Source: Actinomycetota bacterium
Lineage (GTDB): Bacteria > Actinomycetota > Thermoleophilia > Gaiellales > F1-60-MAGs149
Length of the DNA stretch: 64,000 nucleotides
Assembly (NCBI GenBank): GCA_026392355.1
Contig: JAPLCF010000036.1
Coordinates: 1 to 64,000 of the forward strand
Reading direction: 5' to 3'
Each line of letters opens with the position of its first letter. Position 1 is the stretch's first letter. The notes beneath the pieces were generated by a model that saw only the letters and a list, made by a program, of their open reading frames with translations, was not told the DNA's origin and made no database searches. Below are positions 10,019-18,116 of the stretch, piece by piece. Position numbers and translations under genes: made by a program.

Positions 10019-11605
10019 ATGAGGTACCCGGAACAGGCACGTGGTATCCGACCGTTCATTCGCGCAGCCGTACTCCTGATCGCAACAGCCGTTCTCCTCG
10101 CCGGCTGCAAGACGACCGCACTAATGGCACCAGCTGGGGACTACATCTACTGGGGAAATGGTGCCGATCCGAGCGTCGTGCACAAGCTGCGGACGTCTGA
10201 TCTCGTCGAGGTCGGGAGCTTGACGCTGCCGTCGCCGCCAGCCGCGTCGGCTGGCGCGCTCTCCCCCGATGGGAGCATCGGATACGTCGTCAACAGCGCT
10301 GGCGCGAACGGCACAATCACGAAGATTCGTCTGTCCGATATGACGACCCTCGCTCAGGTGCCGTTCGGTGTCACCGAAGGGAATGCGATGGTGATCACGC
10401 CTGATGGCTCGTACCTCTACATCGCCGCTGCCGATGGCACCATCAGCGAGTTCCGCACCTCCGATCTGGTGGTCACGCGGACGCTCACGGTGAGTGGGAA
10501 CCAGTTCGCGCTCCACACCGCCACGATCGCACCCGACGGAAGCTACGCATACTTCGGAAACAGCACTGGCGTCCGCAGCGTGGTCAAAGTGCGCCTCGCC
10601 GACCTCGTGGTCGTGGGGACCGCCCCCATGCCCGCACCCGCCACCGACATCTGGACGGCGGTGATTTCGCCCGACGGGCAGTACGGGTATTACACGATCA
10701 GTCCCAACCCCACCAGCATCGTCAAGGTCCGCCTCGCGGACATGACCGTCGTCAGTACCGCGCCGCTCTCAATTGCCATCCCGGCTTCGACGGTGATCTC
10801 ACCCGACGGACAGTACGCCTACGTCATGGACAACGCCAACCCCGCGGTGCTGCTGACAATCCGTCTCGCCGACCTCGTGGAGACGCGTTCGGAGACGACC
10901 GCTCTCGACGGTAGCTCGGGATGGTCCACGATCTCCCCCGATGGCCAATTCGCGTATCTCGGAAACGAAAACGGTGCCACACTGCGAGTGCGCCTTGCCA
11001 CAGCGGCCAACCTCGTCGTCACGCGAGCCGGTAGCGGAACGGGCACCGTCTCAAGCAGCCCGAGTGGCATTGACTGCGGCGCCACGTGCACACGCAGCTA
11101 CCTCAACTACCAGTCCGTCACTCTGGCAGCGACTGCCGCGAAGGGCTCGACCTTTACCGGCTGGACCGGGTCCTGTACCGGTGCGGCCGCGACCTGCACG
11201 CTCGCCATGTCCGAGGCGCGCTCCGTGACGGCGACGTTCTCGCAACCTGCGAACGCTTTTTCCGCCAAGACGCCGACGATCTCCACGACGAACTCCACGA
11301 TCGCGATTACGACGGTGCTGCAGTTGCCCGGACCCGGCATCGCCAAGGTGTCGACCACGGGTGCGGCCCGCAAGCGCTCGACGCTGTGCTCGACGACGAA
11401 GACCGCCAAACGTGCGGGCACCTACACCCTCACCTGCCTGATCGGCAAGCGTGCTCGTACCGCGCTGTCGCGCGGAGCGTTGCGGCTGACACTCGCCACC
11501 ACGTTCGCGCCGACGGGCGGTAGCGCCAAGACCACGACACGGTCACTCGTCCTGCCACGAACGCCGCTCACCGCGAGCAAGCCTGCAGCACCCGTCACCG
11601 GATAG
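10019..11605 (+). CDS. secreted beta-propeller lipoprotein with a C-terminal 'bacterial repeat' domain
   Basis: 528 residues. The signal peptide ends in lipobox LLAGC, so it should be lipid-anchored outside the cell. Five or more YVTN-like blades at about 40-340 repeat 'S/ADLVVV' and 'SPDGQYGY' (SPDGSIGY, TPDGSYLY, APDGSYAY, SPDGQYAY). An InlB-B-like repeat follows at about 345-420 (GSGTGTVSSSPSGIDCG...FTGWTGSC), then a Ser/Thr-rich tail. ATG 10019 is favoured because TATCAT ends seven bases upstream; the in-frame ATG at 10010 overlaps that hexamer. Probably a surface binding or adhesion protein. A relative is at 56924-58651. Confidence 0.75.
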   Translation: MRYPEQARGIRPFIRAAVLLIATAVLLAGCKTTALMAPAGDYIYWGNGADPSVVHKLRTSDLVEVGSLTLPSPPAASAGALSPDGSIGYVVNSAGANGTITKIRLSDMTTLAQVPFGVTEGNAMVITPDGSYLYIAAADGTISEFRTSDLVVTRTLTVSGNQFALHTATIAPDGSYAYFGNSTGVRSVVKVRLADLVVVGTAPMPAPATDIWTAVISPDGQYGYYTISPNPTSIVKVRLADMTVVSTAPLSIAIPASTVISPDGQYAYVMDNANPAVLLTIRLADLVETRSETTALDGSSGWSTISPDGQFAYLGNENGATLRVRLATAANLVVTRAGSGTGTVSSSPSGIDCGATCTRSYLNYQSVTLAATAAKGSTFTGWTGSCTGAAATCTLAMSEARSVTATFSQPANAFSAKTPTISTTNSTIAITTVLQLPGPGIAKVSTTGAARKRSTLCSTTKTAKRAGTYTLTCLIGKRARTALSRGALRLTLATTFAPTGGSAKTTTRSLVLPRTPLTASKPAAPVTG

Positions 11606-11661
11606 AGGCCGCCGCAGTCACACGGTGTGCGCACCGGCTACCGTGCACCGCATGACAACAC

Positions 11662-11682
11662 GAAAAGGGGTTACCCCTTTTC
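11662..11682. terminator. hairpin between the propeller gene and the CDGSH gene
   Basis: Perfect nine-base arms (GAAAAGGGG / CCCCTTTTC) around TTA, with a T-run in the right arm. It could end the propeller transcript. Because it is only 20 bases from the next start codon, it could also act on the CDGSH mRNA leader. Confidence 0.65.
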
Positions 11683-11702
11683 CTCGACGCGAGGAGGCCC
11701 CC

Positions 11703-11909
11703 ATGGCCGATTGCACAATCCGCATTAAGAAGAACGGCTCTGCGATGGTCAGTGGCTCGTTCGTCGTCGAGGATGTCGACGGCAACCCGTACACGATTGA
11801 GGGCGAGGCCTTCCTGTGCCGCTGCGGCGCCTCGCACACGAAGCCGTTCTGCGACGGCTCGCACAAGGCGGCCGGCTTCGAGTCGGCCCCGCACGTCGGC
11901 GACGCCTGA
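11703..11909 (+). CDS. CDGSH iron-sulfur domain protein
   Basis: 68 residues with the mitoNEET-type ligand set C-x-C-x2-S-x3-P-x-CDGSH (CRCGASHTKPFCDGSH). Three cysteines and one histidine would bind a redox-active [2Fe-2S] cluster. No membrane segment, so soluble. ATG 11703 is chosen because GAGGAGG lies just upstream; the open frame further back overlaps the hairpin. Role probably electron or cluster transfer; partner not evident. Confidence 0.9.
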   Translation: MADCTIRIKKNGSAMVSGSFVVEDVDGNPYTIEGEAFLCRCGASHTKPFCDGSHKAAGFESAPHVGDA

Positions 11910-11915
11910 GCCAAT

Positions 11916-11976
11916 TTGGATCCGGATCCAATTTGTCCAATTCCGGGACAGTTTGGATCCGGATCCAGATTGTCCC
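11916..11976. repeat. pair of GGATCCGGATCC palindromes between convergent genes
   Basis: TTGGATCCGGATCCAA at 11916-11931 and TGGATCCGGATCCA at 11954-11967. The second is nested in a longer imperfect hairpin (GGGACA...TGTCCC, 11945-11976, two G-T/wobble positions). Both copies are followed by an 'A-TTGTCC' element. They fill the gap between the convergent CDGSH and MidA genes, so they may also act as a two-way terminator. Confidence 0.7.
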
Positions 11977-11977
11977 G

Positions 11978-12979
11978 TCAGCGGCGCGCGAGCCAGACCA
12001 TGAAGGGCAGGCGCTCGTCGAGGAGACCAGCGAGCGCCCAGTCCTCCTCCGTCCGCACGTCCGCCGGCGGCGTCTCCCAGCCGTGGCTACGCAGCCAGGC
12101 GGGCTGGGTGAGCAGCTGCTCGACCTCTACCCCAACGGCTTTGGCGGCGTCGGTCAGTGCGCCAAAGTCGACGTCGGCTGTCAGGTCTTGGGTGCCTGGT
12201 GCCTGCAGCGGATCGCCACCCTGCTGTCCGCCGATGTACGTGCGCACCGGTGGCCGCCGGCCATCGTGGACCTCGGTGCCGACACCGCCGTAGTCGATCA
12301 ATGCGACGCGGCCACGGCGCACGCTGCCCACGAGCGATGCCACCAGCGGCAGCATCGACGGTCGCACGGCATAGCGTGCGCCGACGCGGGGCTCGACCTG
12401 CGCGCTCAGCAGGCGCGCGATCGCCGGCTCGGCCTGCTGCAGCGTCTCCACCAGCCGCCCGCTCGCGTCGGCATCGACGAGTACCTCGTCGGGCCACTGG
12501 AGCAGCCGGACGGGTAACGCGTCGAGTACCTCGTTGGCATAGAGGAAGCCCGACGCGGGCTTTAGTTCCGCTGGGTGCTCGACCCACCGCGCCTCAATGC
12601 CCGCGAGCGTCTCGCGCTGTCTCGCCTGTAGCCCAGTGCTCAACTCGATCAGGACCAGCTCGTGCGGTACGCCCTGCGATGTGAGCCCCTCGCTGACGCG
12701 CCGTGCCAATCCACCCGTGCCCGGCCCGGCTTCGGTGAGGCGGAACTGCTTCGGTCGCCCGAGTGCCTCCCACGTCGCGGCCGCCTCGGCGATGATCGCC
12801 GCAGCGAACGCCGGATGCGCCATCGCGGCGGTGGCGAAGTGCCCACCCTGGCCGATCCCCGGCCCGCGGGTGTAGAACCCGCTCTCTGGATCGAACAGCG
12901 CGGCCTCCATGTACTGCGCAAACGTCAGCGGTCCGTGCGCACGAATGCGCTCGACGAGCCGCTCACGCAACGAGCTCAT
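11978..12979 (-). CDS. MidA-type SAM-dependent methyltransferase (NDUFAF7 family)
   Basis: 333 residues. The N-terminal GPLTFAQYMEAALFDPESGFY block and the SAM-binding TEAGPGTGGLARRV are diagnostic of the MidA/NDUFAF7 (DUF185) family. Family members dimethylate an arginine, for example of a complex I subunit in mitochondria. The bacterial target is not settled. Its ATG overlaps the DDAH stop (ATGA). Pairing an arginine methyltransferase with a dimethylarginine hydrolase is suggestive (see findings). Confidence 0.85.
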   Translation of the reverse strand: MSSLRERLVERIRAHGPLTFAQYMEAALFDPESGFYTRGPGIGQGGHFATAAMAHPAFAAAIIAEAAATWEALGRPKQFRLTEAGPGTGGLARRVSEGLTSQGVPHELVLIELSTGLQARQRETLAGIEARWVEHPAELKPASGFLYANEVLDALPVRLLQWPDEVLVDADASGRLVETLQQAEPAIARLLSAQVEPRVGARYAVRPSMLPLVASLVGSVRRGRVALIDYGGVGTEVHDGRRPPVRTYIGGQQGGDPLQAPGTQDLTADVDFGALTDAAKAVGVEVEQLLTQPAWLRSHGWETPPADVRTEEDWALAGLLDERLPFMVWLARR

Positions 12980-13836
12980 GCCTGGCGCAACAGCTCGCGT
13001 GTCAGGCAGGTCGGCCCACCGTCGCCCTTCAACGAGACGTCGCCGCCCTGGTAGGCGTGCACCTCGATGCCCTTGGCCTCCATCGCGCGACGGATCTTCG
13101 GATTGCCGTCGAGCACGACGACGACGCCTGGCGCAGTGGCGAGGATGTTGCAGCCCATCGTCCAGTACTCGTCCTCGTCGAGCGGGATCACGCCGATACC
13201 GCGCTCCTGCAACTCTTGGATGAGCGTGACGGGTGCGAGCGGCTCAAACACCACCGCGAGGTCGTGCGTGACGGGCGAGATGAAGCTCATCAGGTGCAGC
13301 ACGTGCTCGGCGCCGCGATCGTGCGGCAGGTCGAAGCGCAGCGTCTTCGCGCCCTCGGCAGCCAGGATCTCGTCGAGCTGACGATGCGCCTCGGCATTGG
13401 TGCGATACCCGCGCGCAACGGCGAGCGTCTCGTTGTCGAGCCAGACCATGTCGCCGCCGTCGGCGGTGGCGTTCCCCGTCAGGCGCCCGGCGATCGGTAC
13501 ACCCGCGGCCTCGAGGTCGGCAACCATGCCCTCCCCCTCGCCAACGCGCTGCGGCTTGGCGGACTGCAGAACAATCGCACCCTGGCCGCAGACCCAGACT
13601 GGGTCACAGACGTAGACCGAGTCGACGAGCCCGTCGAGCGGCGCAGCCACGTTGACCTCGCAGCCGAGGCTCTCGAGCAGCTCGCCGAAGGCCTCGTGCT
13701 CTGCCGTCAGCTTGGCCGGATCGGGCTCGCGCCAGTCGGCGGCGGCGAAGTCGCCCTGGGTGACGGGTCGGCGGATGAGGACGCGGCGCAGCGGGTCGAC
13801 CATCGACTGCACGCCGTAGCGGGAGGCATCGGACAT
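12976..13836 (-). CDS. dimethylarginine dimethylaminohydrolase / amidinotransferase-fold protein
   Basis: 286 residues of the pentein (guanidino-modifying) fold. Visible are GGDMVWLD, EHVLHLMSF (catalytic His region) and the nucleophile C277 in GGPTCLTREL ten residues from the end, as in DDAH/arginine deiminase relatives. It would hydrolyse an arginine derivative such as N,N-dimethylarginine to citrulline and dimethylamine. The start at 13836 is supported by TAGGCT ending seven bases upstream. The frame stays open further back, but only inside the mannosyltransferase gene. Confidence 0.8.
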   Translation of the reverse strand: MSDASRYGVQSMVDPLRRVLIRRPVTQGDFAAADWREPDPAKLTAEHEAFGELLESLGCEVNVAAPLDGLVDSVYVCDPVWVCGQGAIVLQSAKPQRVGEGEGMVADLEAAGVPIAGRLTGNATADGGDMVWLDNETLAVARGYRTNAEAHRQLDEILAAEGAKTLRFDLPHDRGAEHVLHLMSFISPVTHDLAVVFEPLAPVTLIQELQERGIGVIPLDEDEYWTMGCNILATAPGVVVVLDGNPKIRRAMEAKGIEVHAYQGGDVSLKGDGGPTCLTRELLRQA

Positions 13837-13853
13837 GGCGGGAAGCCTACCGC

Positions 13854-15017
13854 CTACGGCGTGTAGAGCTCGAACCCGAGCGAGATGATCGCGGTGGCGA
13901 TGAGCGCGAGCGGCATCGCGATCTTGAGGCCGAGCCCAAGCCGCGGACGACCCGCCACGTGGAAGGCGGCCAGCCACATGACCACGAAGATGCCCATGCC
14001 GTACCGCGGCAGTGCGAGATACGTACCCGCGAGCACAGGCAGCAGCACGGCTAGCCACCCGTAGAGCAGGTACTCCGCGGGCAGCCGCTTGCGGATCAGA
14101 CCCTCAAGCAGTAGCAGTCCCCACGTCATCGCAAACGCCGTATCGACGATGTACAGGAAGCGCGAGATGTCGTGCGTACCAACGTAGAGGCCGTGGAGGA
14201 TGGCGATCGGCAGGCCAAGCACCAGCAGCACGTTGATGCCGCGACCCCACCCTGTGGCCTGCGCCGTCTGCGTGGCGAATGGGTCGCCCGTGCGGTAGTA
14301 GAGGTACGCGCCGAAGGCCACGTACGCAAGGGGCATCAGCAAGAGCGGGAGCATGCGCAGCGCCATCCCCCAGCTCGGCCGGCGCCCCTCGTCTTTCCAG
14401 ATCCGCACGGCGAGGGCGGGTGTGAGCAGGATGCCCTGAGGCCGGGCCAGCACCGTGAGCGCCCCGACGACGCTTGACCCAAGGACCCAGCCCCGCTCGA
14501 TCAAGACGAAGGCCAGCACCGTCAGCAGCAGGTAGAGGCTCTCCGTGTAGACCGACGAGAACAGGTAGGCGACGGGGAAGAACGCCGTCAGCCAGACCGC
14601 CGTCCGCGCCACGCGCTCGCCGGAGCGCCGCGCGATCAGCCCGTGCAGGAGGACGAGGGCGACCAGGAAGCAGACCGTCGAGATCAGCACCCCCGCCGCC
14701 AGGTAGGTGATCGACAGTGCACTGGCAACCTCGCGCACCATCAACGGATACAGCGGCGAGAATGCCACGCCATTGCCATGGGCGACCGTCGGGTCGTACC
14801 CGTAGTCGGCGATGCGCTGGTACCAGATGCCATCCCACTTGCCGAACGGATCGAGCATCGCGTCGAGCACACTCGCGCCATCTTCCCGTCGGGCGAGGCC
14901 GATCGCACCAACCACCACGAAGCTGAAGACGCGCGACAGCACGCCGATCGCGAGGGGGTACCGCCACCCGTCTAGGCGCGCCTTCACGCGCGGCGCATCG
15001 ACGGCGGCGGCGGCCAC
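13854..15017 (-). CDS. PIG-V-like integral membrane mannosyltransferase
   Basis: 387 residues with about nine membrane spans. The pattern FFPVAYLFSSVYTESLYLL is the PIG-V/GPI-mannosyltransferase II signature, preceded by the luminal WDGIWYQRIADYGY. It probably uses a polyprenyl-phosphate mannose on the outer face of the membrane to mannosylate a lipid or glycolipid. Last gene of an operon with PAP2 and a methyltransferase (six-base gap). Confidence 0.8.
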   Translation of the reverse strand: MAAAAVDAPRVKARLDGWRYPLAIGVLSRVFSFVVVGAIGLARREDGASVLDAMLDPFGKWDGIWYQRIADYGYDPTVAHGNGVAFSPLYPLMVREVASALSITYLAAGVLISTVCFLVALVLLHGLIARRSGERVARTAVWLTAFFPVAYLFSSVYTESLYLLLTVLAFVLIERGWVLGSSVVGALTVLARPQGILLTPALAVRIWKDEGRRPSWGMALRMLPLLLMPLAYVAFGAYLYYRTGDPFATQTAQATGWGRGINVLLVLGLPIAILHGLYVGTHDISRFLYIVDTAFAMTWGLLLLEGLIRKRLPAEYLLYGWLAVLLPVLAGTYLALPRYGMGIFVVMWLAAFHVAGRPRLGLGLKIAMPLALIATAIISLGFELYTP

Positions 15018-15023
15018 GGGTCG

Positions 15024-15995
15024 CTAGGCGGACTCGGGCTTGCGCGCGATGACGGTGAAGATGTCACCGAAGCTGACACCGACGGTGCGCTCGGCCAGAC
15101 CCACCTTGCTCAGCACGCCGTTGGCGAGCCGGCCGATCGTCGGCGAGTAGGCGTCGAGGCGCGAGGCGAGGTACGTCAGGCGCACGCGGCGCACATGCGT
15201 GGAGACTTCGCAGATCTGGAAGCCCTCACGCCGCAGCATCTCGGGCAGCGTCTGGCGCGAGAAGTAGACGAGGTGCATCTGCATGTACCACGGCCAGCGC
15301 TTGCCGAAGGTCTTGGCGAACAGCGACTCAACATCCATCGTGGAGACGGCGAAGATGCCGCCGGGGCGCAGCGCCGAGTAGATCGCGCGGATGTCGAGCG
15401 CCGGATCGGGCAGGTGCTCGATCACGTCCCAGAGGGTGATCACGTCGTAGCCGCCCTCGGGCAGCGGAGCGTCTTCGATCGCGCCGCAATGCACCTTGCC
15501 GTCGATGCGCGAGTTGGCGATCTCCGAACACCAGCGCGACGGCTCGACGCCCGCGACATCAAAGCCGGCTTTCTGGGCGAGCGTGAGGAACGTGCCAACG
15601 TGACAACCGACGTCAAGCAGGTGGCCAGAGCGACGGTACTTCTCGACGTGCGCGAGGCTCTCAGCGAAGGTCTCGATGCGACCCTGCTCCTCCTCGATGT
15701 ACGACTGGTCCTCGACGTCGCCGTAGTTCTCGACAACCGCCTCGTGATGCGGGCGCGGATTCATGTAGACGAGGTGGCAGGAGCGGCACTCGACGATGCG
15801 GCCGTGCTCGCCGAACGCGCTCGAGGTGCACGTGTAGTGCACGCGCGGGTCGGCGACGCGCGTGCCGATCGTGTCCTCGATCTTGACGCGATAATCGTCG
15901 GCGCCGCAGAGCGGACAGCACACGAACACCTCGGCCTTCGGGCGACGATCCTGCGCCGTCGTCTCGGCGGTGTCCTGCTGCTGGTCCTTGCTCAT
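15024..15995 (-). CDS. class I SAM-dependent methyltransferase with N-terminal zinc-binding region
   Basis: 323 residues. The N-terminus has paired cysteines (CCPLCG and CRSCH) like the zinc-binding head of sugar C-methyltransferases. The Methyltransf_23 core has SAM motif I LLDVGCHVGTFL and the later VITLWDVIEHLPDP. The pattern suggests methylation of a nucleotide-linked sugar or polyprenyl-linked intermediate. Its ATG overlaps the PAP2 stop (ATGA). Confidence 0.8.
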   Translation of the reverse strand: MSKDQQQDTAETTAQDRRPKAEVFVCCPLCGADDYRVKIEDTIGTRVADPRVHYTCTSSAFGEHGRIVECRSCHLVYMNPRPHHEAVVENYGDVEDQSYIEEEQGRIETFAESLAHVEKYRRSGHLLDVGCHVGTFLTLAQKAGFDVAGVEPSRWCSEIANSRIDGKVHCGAIEDAPLPEGGYDVITLWDVIEHLPDPALDIRAIYSALRPGGIFAVSTMDVESLFAKTFGKRWPWYMQMHLVYFSRQTLPEMLRREGFQICEVSTHVRRVRLTYLASRLDAYSPTIGRLANGVLSKVGLAERTVGVSFGDIFTVIARKPESA

Positions 15996-17047
15996 CGAGG
16001 GGGCCTTCCGAAGCGTGCGGTTGAGATCGGCGGGGAGAACGGCCCGGCGAGAGCGCCGAGCCCGAACGGGCGGTTAATCATGCGACCGGCCACCCACCAG
16101 CCAAGCAGGGCAACTGCGATCCCCACGAGGATATCGGAAATGTAGTGGTCGGCGAAGTACACGATGCAGAAGTACATCGTCAGCGGGTAGAGCAGCATCA
16201 CGTAGCCGAAGCGGCGCTTCCACGTCAGCGCGAAGATCGCCACGAGCGTCGAGTAGCCCGTGTGTAGGCTCGGCACCGCGGCGTACGGATTGGGCAGCAT
16301 CAGGCTCTCGATGAACGACTTGCTGGCGCTCACGGGGGCAGCCGCGGCCTGGGCGTAGCCAATCTTGGTCATCTCGGGCAGGAGTCCGATCTCCGCGGCG
16401 GCCCACGGCGGTGCGGCCGGGTAGATGAGAAAGATGAAGGCGCCGATCAGTGAGGTTGCGACCAGGGCGGTGGCGCAGCGGTAGTAGTGCTCGCGGCGAT
16501 CAAGCCAGATGATGAAGAGCAAGGTCGGCGGGACGATGAAGTGCGCGCGGTTGAGCAGCCCGAGCAGCTGGTCGTACCACTGCACGGTGCCCGTCCACAT
16601 CCAGTCCTGCAGCACGACGGTGGCATTACGCCCGAAGAAGATCACCTCGTCGAACTTGAGGTGCGGCATGTAGTACGGCTCGGGGTTGGCGAGGTGGGCG
16701 AGGCCGCGCAACTGCTCGTAGATCAGGATCGAGACGATCATCGGCAGAAAGTCGCGCACGTAGCCCTTGCCGACGCCGAGCACGAGGGCGGGCACGAGCA
16801 GGATCAGGAAGTAGCGGTCTGGTGAGAGGTACACGCCCTTCACCAGGATCATGCCGCCAAGACCAACGGCATACGCGGCGAACAGCGCGATGATGCGGTT
16901 TCGTGTCCAGACCGGATTGGGACCGGGCAGGAGCGGCGCTACGTCGATGGCGCCGTGGGCGTGAGTGGAGTCGGACGGCACCAAGGGTTCGTTCTCCGTC
17001 GCAGGGTACTTCCCCTTTGCGGGCTTGTGGTGCAACCACCCCTGCAC
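15992..17047 (-). CDS. PAP2-superfamily phosphatase/phosphotransferase, AUR1-like
   Basis: 351 residues, six predicted spans. The catalytic motifs AVPSLHTGYS and YFADHYISD match the second and third PAP2 motifs in the AUR1/Ipt1 (inositolphosphotransferase) style. Acts at the membrane on a lipid phosphate; transfer of an inositol-phosphate-like head group is possible. GTG start at 17047 with GGAGG ten bases upstream. First of the three-gene lipid operon, divergent from ygfZ. Confidence 0.8.
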   Translation of the reverse strand: MQGWLHHKPAKGKYPATENEPLVPSDSTHAHGAIDVAPLLPGPNPVWTRNRIIALFAAYAVGLGGMILVKGVYLSPDRYFLILLVPALVLGVGKGYVRDFLPMIVSILIYEQLRGLAHLANPEPYYMPHLKFDEVIFFGRNATVVLQDWMWTGTVQWYDQLLGLLNRAHFIVPPTLLFIIWLDRREHYYRCATALVATSLIGAFIFLIYPAAPPWAAAEIGLLPEMTKIGYAQAAAAPVSASKSFIESLMLPNPYAAVPSLHTGYSTLVAIFALTWKRRFGYVMLLYPLTMYFCIVYFADHYISDILVGIAVALLGWWVAGRMINRPFGLGALAGPFSPPISTARFGRPPR

Positions 17048-17067
17048 GGTGTGCGAACCTCCGTGTG

Positions 17068-17955
17068 ATGGATGCTGCCGCTTCGCCCGCCGATCAGCTC
17101 GCTGCGCTGCGCGTCGGGTGCGGCGTGCTCGCCCCCGCGCGTGCCTTCGTCGCGGTCGAGGGAGCAGACGCCGAATCCTTTCTGCAGAATCTGCTCACGC
17201 AAGACCTCAACGGTCTCGCCGATGGCGAGGCGCGACGTGCTCTGCTGCTGACGCCGAAGGCAAAGGTGCTCGCCGACGTGCGCGTCACGCGCCTGGGCCC
17301 CGAACGACTGCTGCTCGAGATCGAGCCGAATGCAGCGGACGACCTGATTAAGCAGCTGACCCGCTATCGCCTCGGCTCGAAGGTGACGATCGAAGCGACC
17401 GCGCAGTGGTCGCTCCTCTCGCTGATCGGACCGGAGGCCCCTGCGATTGAGGTGCCAGGTACGCGCATCGAGTCCGCACTCGGCGACCTGCCCCGCGTCG
17501 ACATGATCGTCGCGACGAGCGACCGCGCGAGCGCGCTCGACACCGCTGCGAGTCGGGGCGCGGTGCCGGTCGAGGAAGCCGCCGTGGAGGCGCTGCGTGT
17601 CGAGGCCGGCGAGGTACGTCTCGGCCACGACGTCGATGAGCGCTGGATGCCGGCAGAGGTCGGCCTCGTTGAGGCGACCGTGTCGTTCGACAAAGGCTGC
17701 TTCATTGGCCAGGAGCCGGTCACGCGACTCCACCGGCGTGGGCATGCCAACCGTGGACCGCGCTGCATAGCGCTGAGCACCATCGTTGCCCCGGGCACGG
17801 AACTCGTGCTGGACGGCAAGGAAGCCGGCGTCATCACGTCGGTCGCCGATGCTCCCTGGCTCGAGGAGCCGCGCGCGATCGCGATCCTGCGCGTCGAGGT
17901 GCCAGCAGGCGCAGTGCTCGACGCGGCCGGCGCCGCGGCAACCGTCCTCGCCTAG
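17068..17955 (+). CDS. ygfZ: YgfZ/GcvT-family folate-binding Fe-S maturation protein
   Basis: 295 residues of the GcvT-like fold. The invariant KGCFIGQE motif contains C211, and FLQNLLTQDL is near the N-terminus. YgfZ uses tetrahydrofolate and helps repair or build Fe-S clusters in enzymes such as MiaB. The ATG at 17068 is taken because it gives the usual YgfZ N-terminus; upstream codons cross the PAP2 gene. Convergent with tRNA-Arg, with a shared hairpin between. Confidence 0.9.
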   Translation: MDAAASPADQLAALRVGCGVLAPARAFVAVEGADAESFLQNLLTQDLNGLADGEARRALLLTPKAKVLADVRVTRLGPERLLLEIEPNAADDLIKQLTRYRLGSKVTIEATAQWSLLSLIGPEAPAIEVPGTRIESALGDLPRVDMIVATSDRASALDTAASRGAVPVEEAAVEALRVEAGEVRLGHDVDERWMPAEVGLVEATVSFDKGCFIGQEPVTRLHRRGHANRGPRCIALSTIVAPGTELVLDGKEAGVITSVADAPWLEEPRAIAILRVEVPAGAVLDAAGAAATVLA

Positions 17956-17964
17956 AAACGCGAA

Positions 17965-17992
17965 GAGGGTCCCGGTCGAAACCGGAACCCTC
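17965..17992. terminator. bidirectional terminator between ygfZ and tRNA-Arg
   Basis: Stem of six plus five base pairs with one mismatch and a CGAA loop (GAGGGT...ACCCTC outer arms), ten bases after ygfZ and eight bases beyond the tRNA 3' end. Confidence 0.75.
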
Positions 17993-17999
17993 CGCGTAG

Positions 18000-18072
18000 T
18001 GCGCCCGGGACGACTCGAACGTCCGACCTCTGCCTCCGCAGGGCAGCGCTCTATCCGCTGAGCTACGGGCGC
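18000..18072 (-). tRNA. tRNA-Arg, anticodon GCG
   Basis: Complete cloverleaf of 73 bases: acceptor GCGCCCG/CGGGCGC, D-arm GCTC/GAGC with the Arg-type loop containing A20, anticodon stem CTGCC/GGCAG around loop CTGCGGA, T-arm GGACG/CGTCC, discriminator A. CCA is not encoded. The anticodon reads GCG (codon CGC, and CGU by wobble), which is unusual because bacteria normally use ACG/ICG here. Confidence 0.93.
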
Positions 18073-18116
18073 GCAGCGAGCGAGAGAATACCGGAGTCCG
18101 GGTAGCGCCGCGCCTG

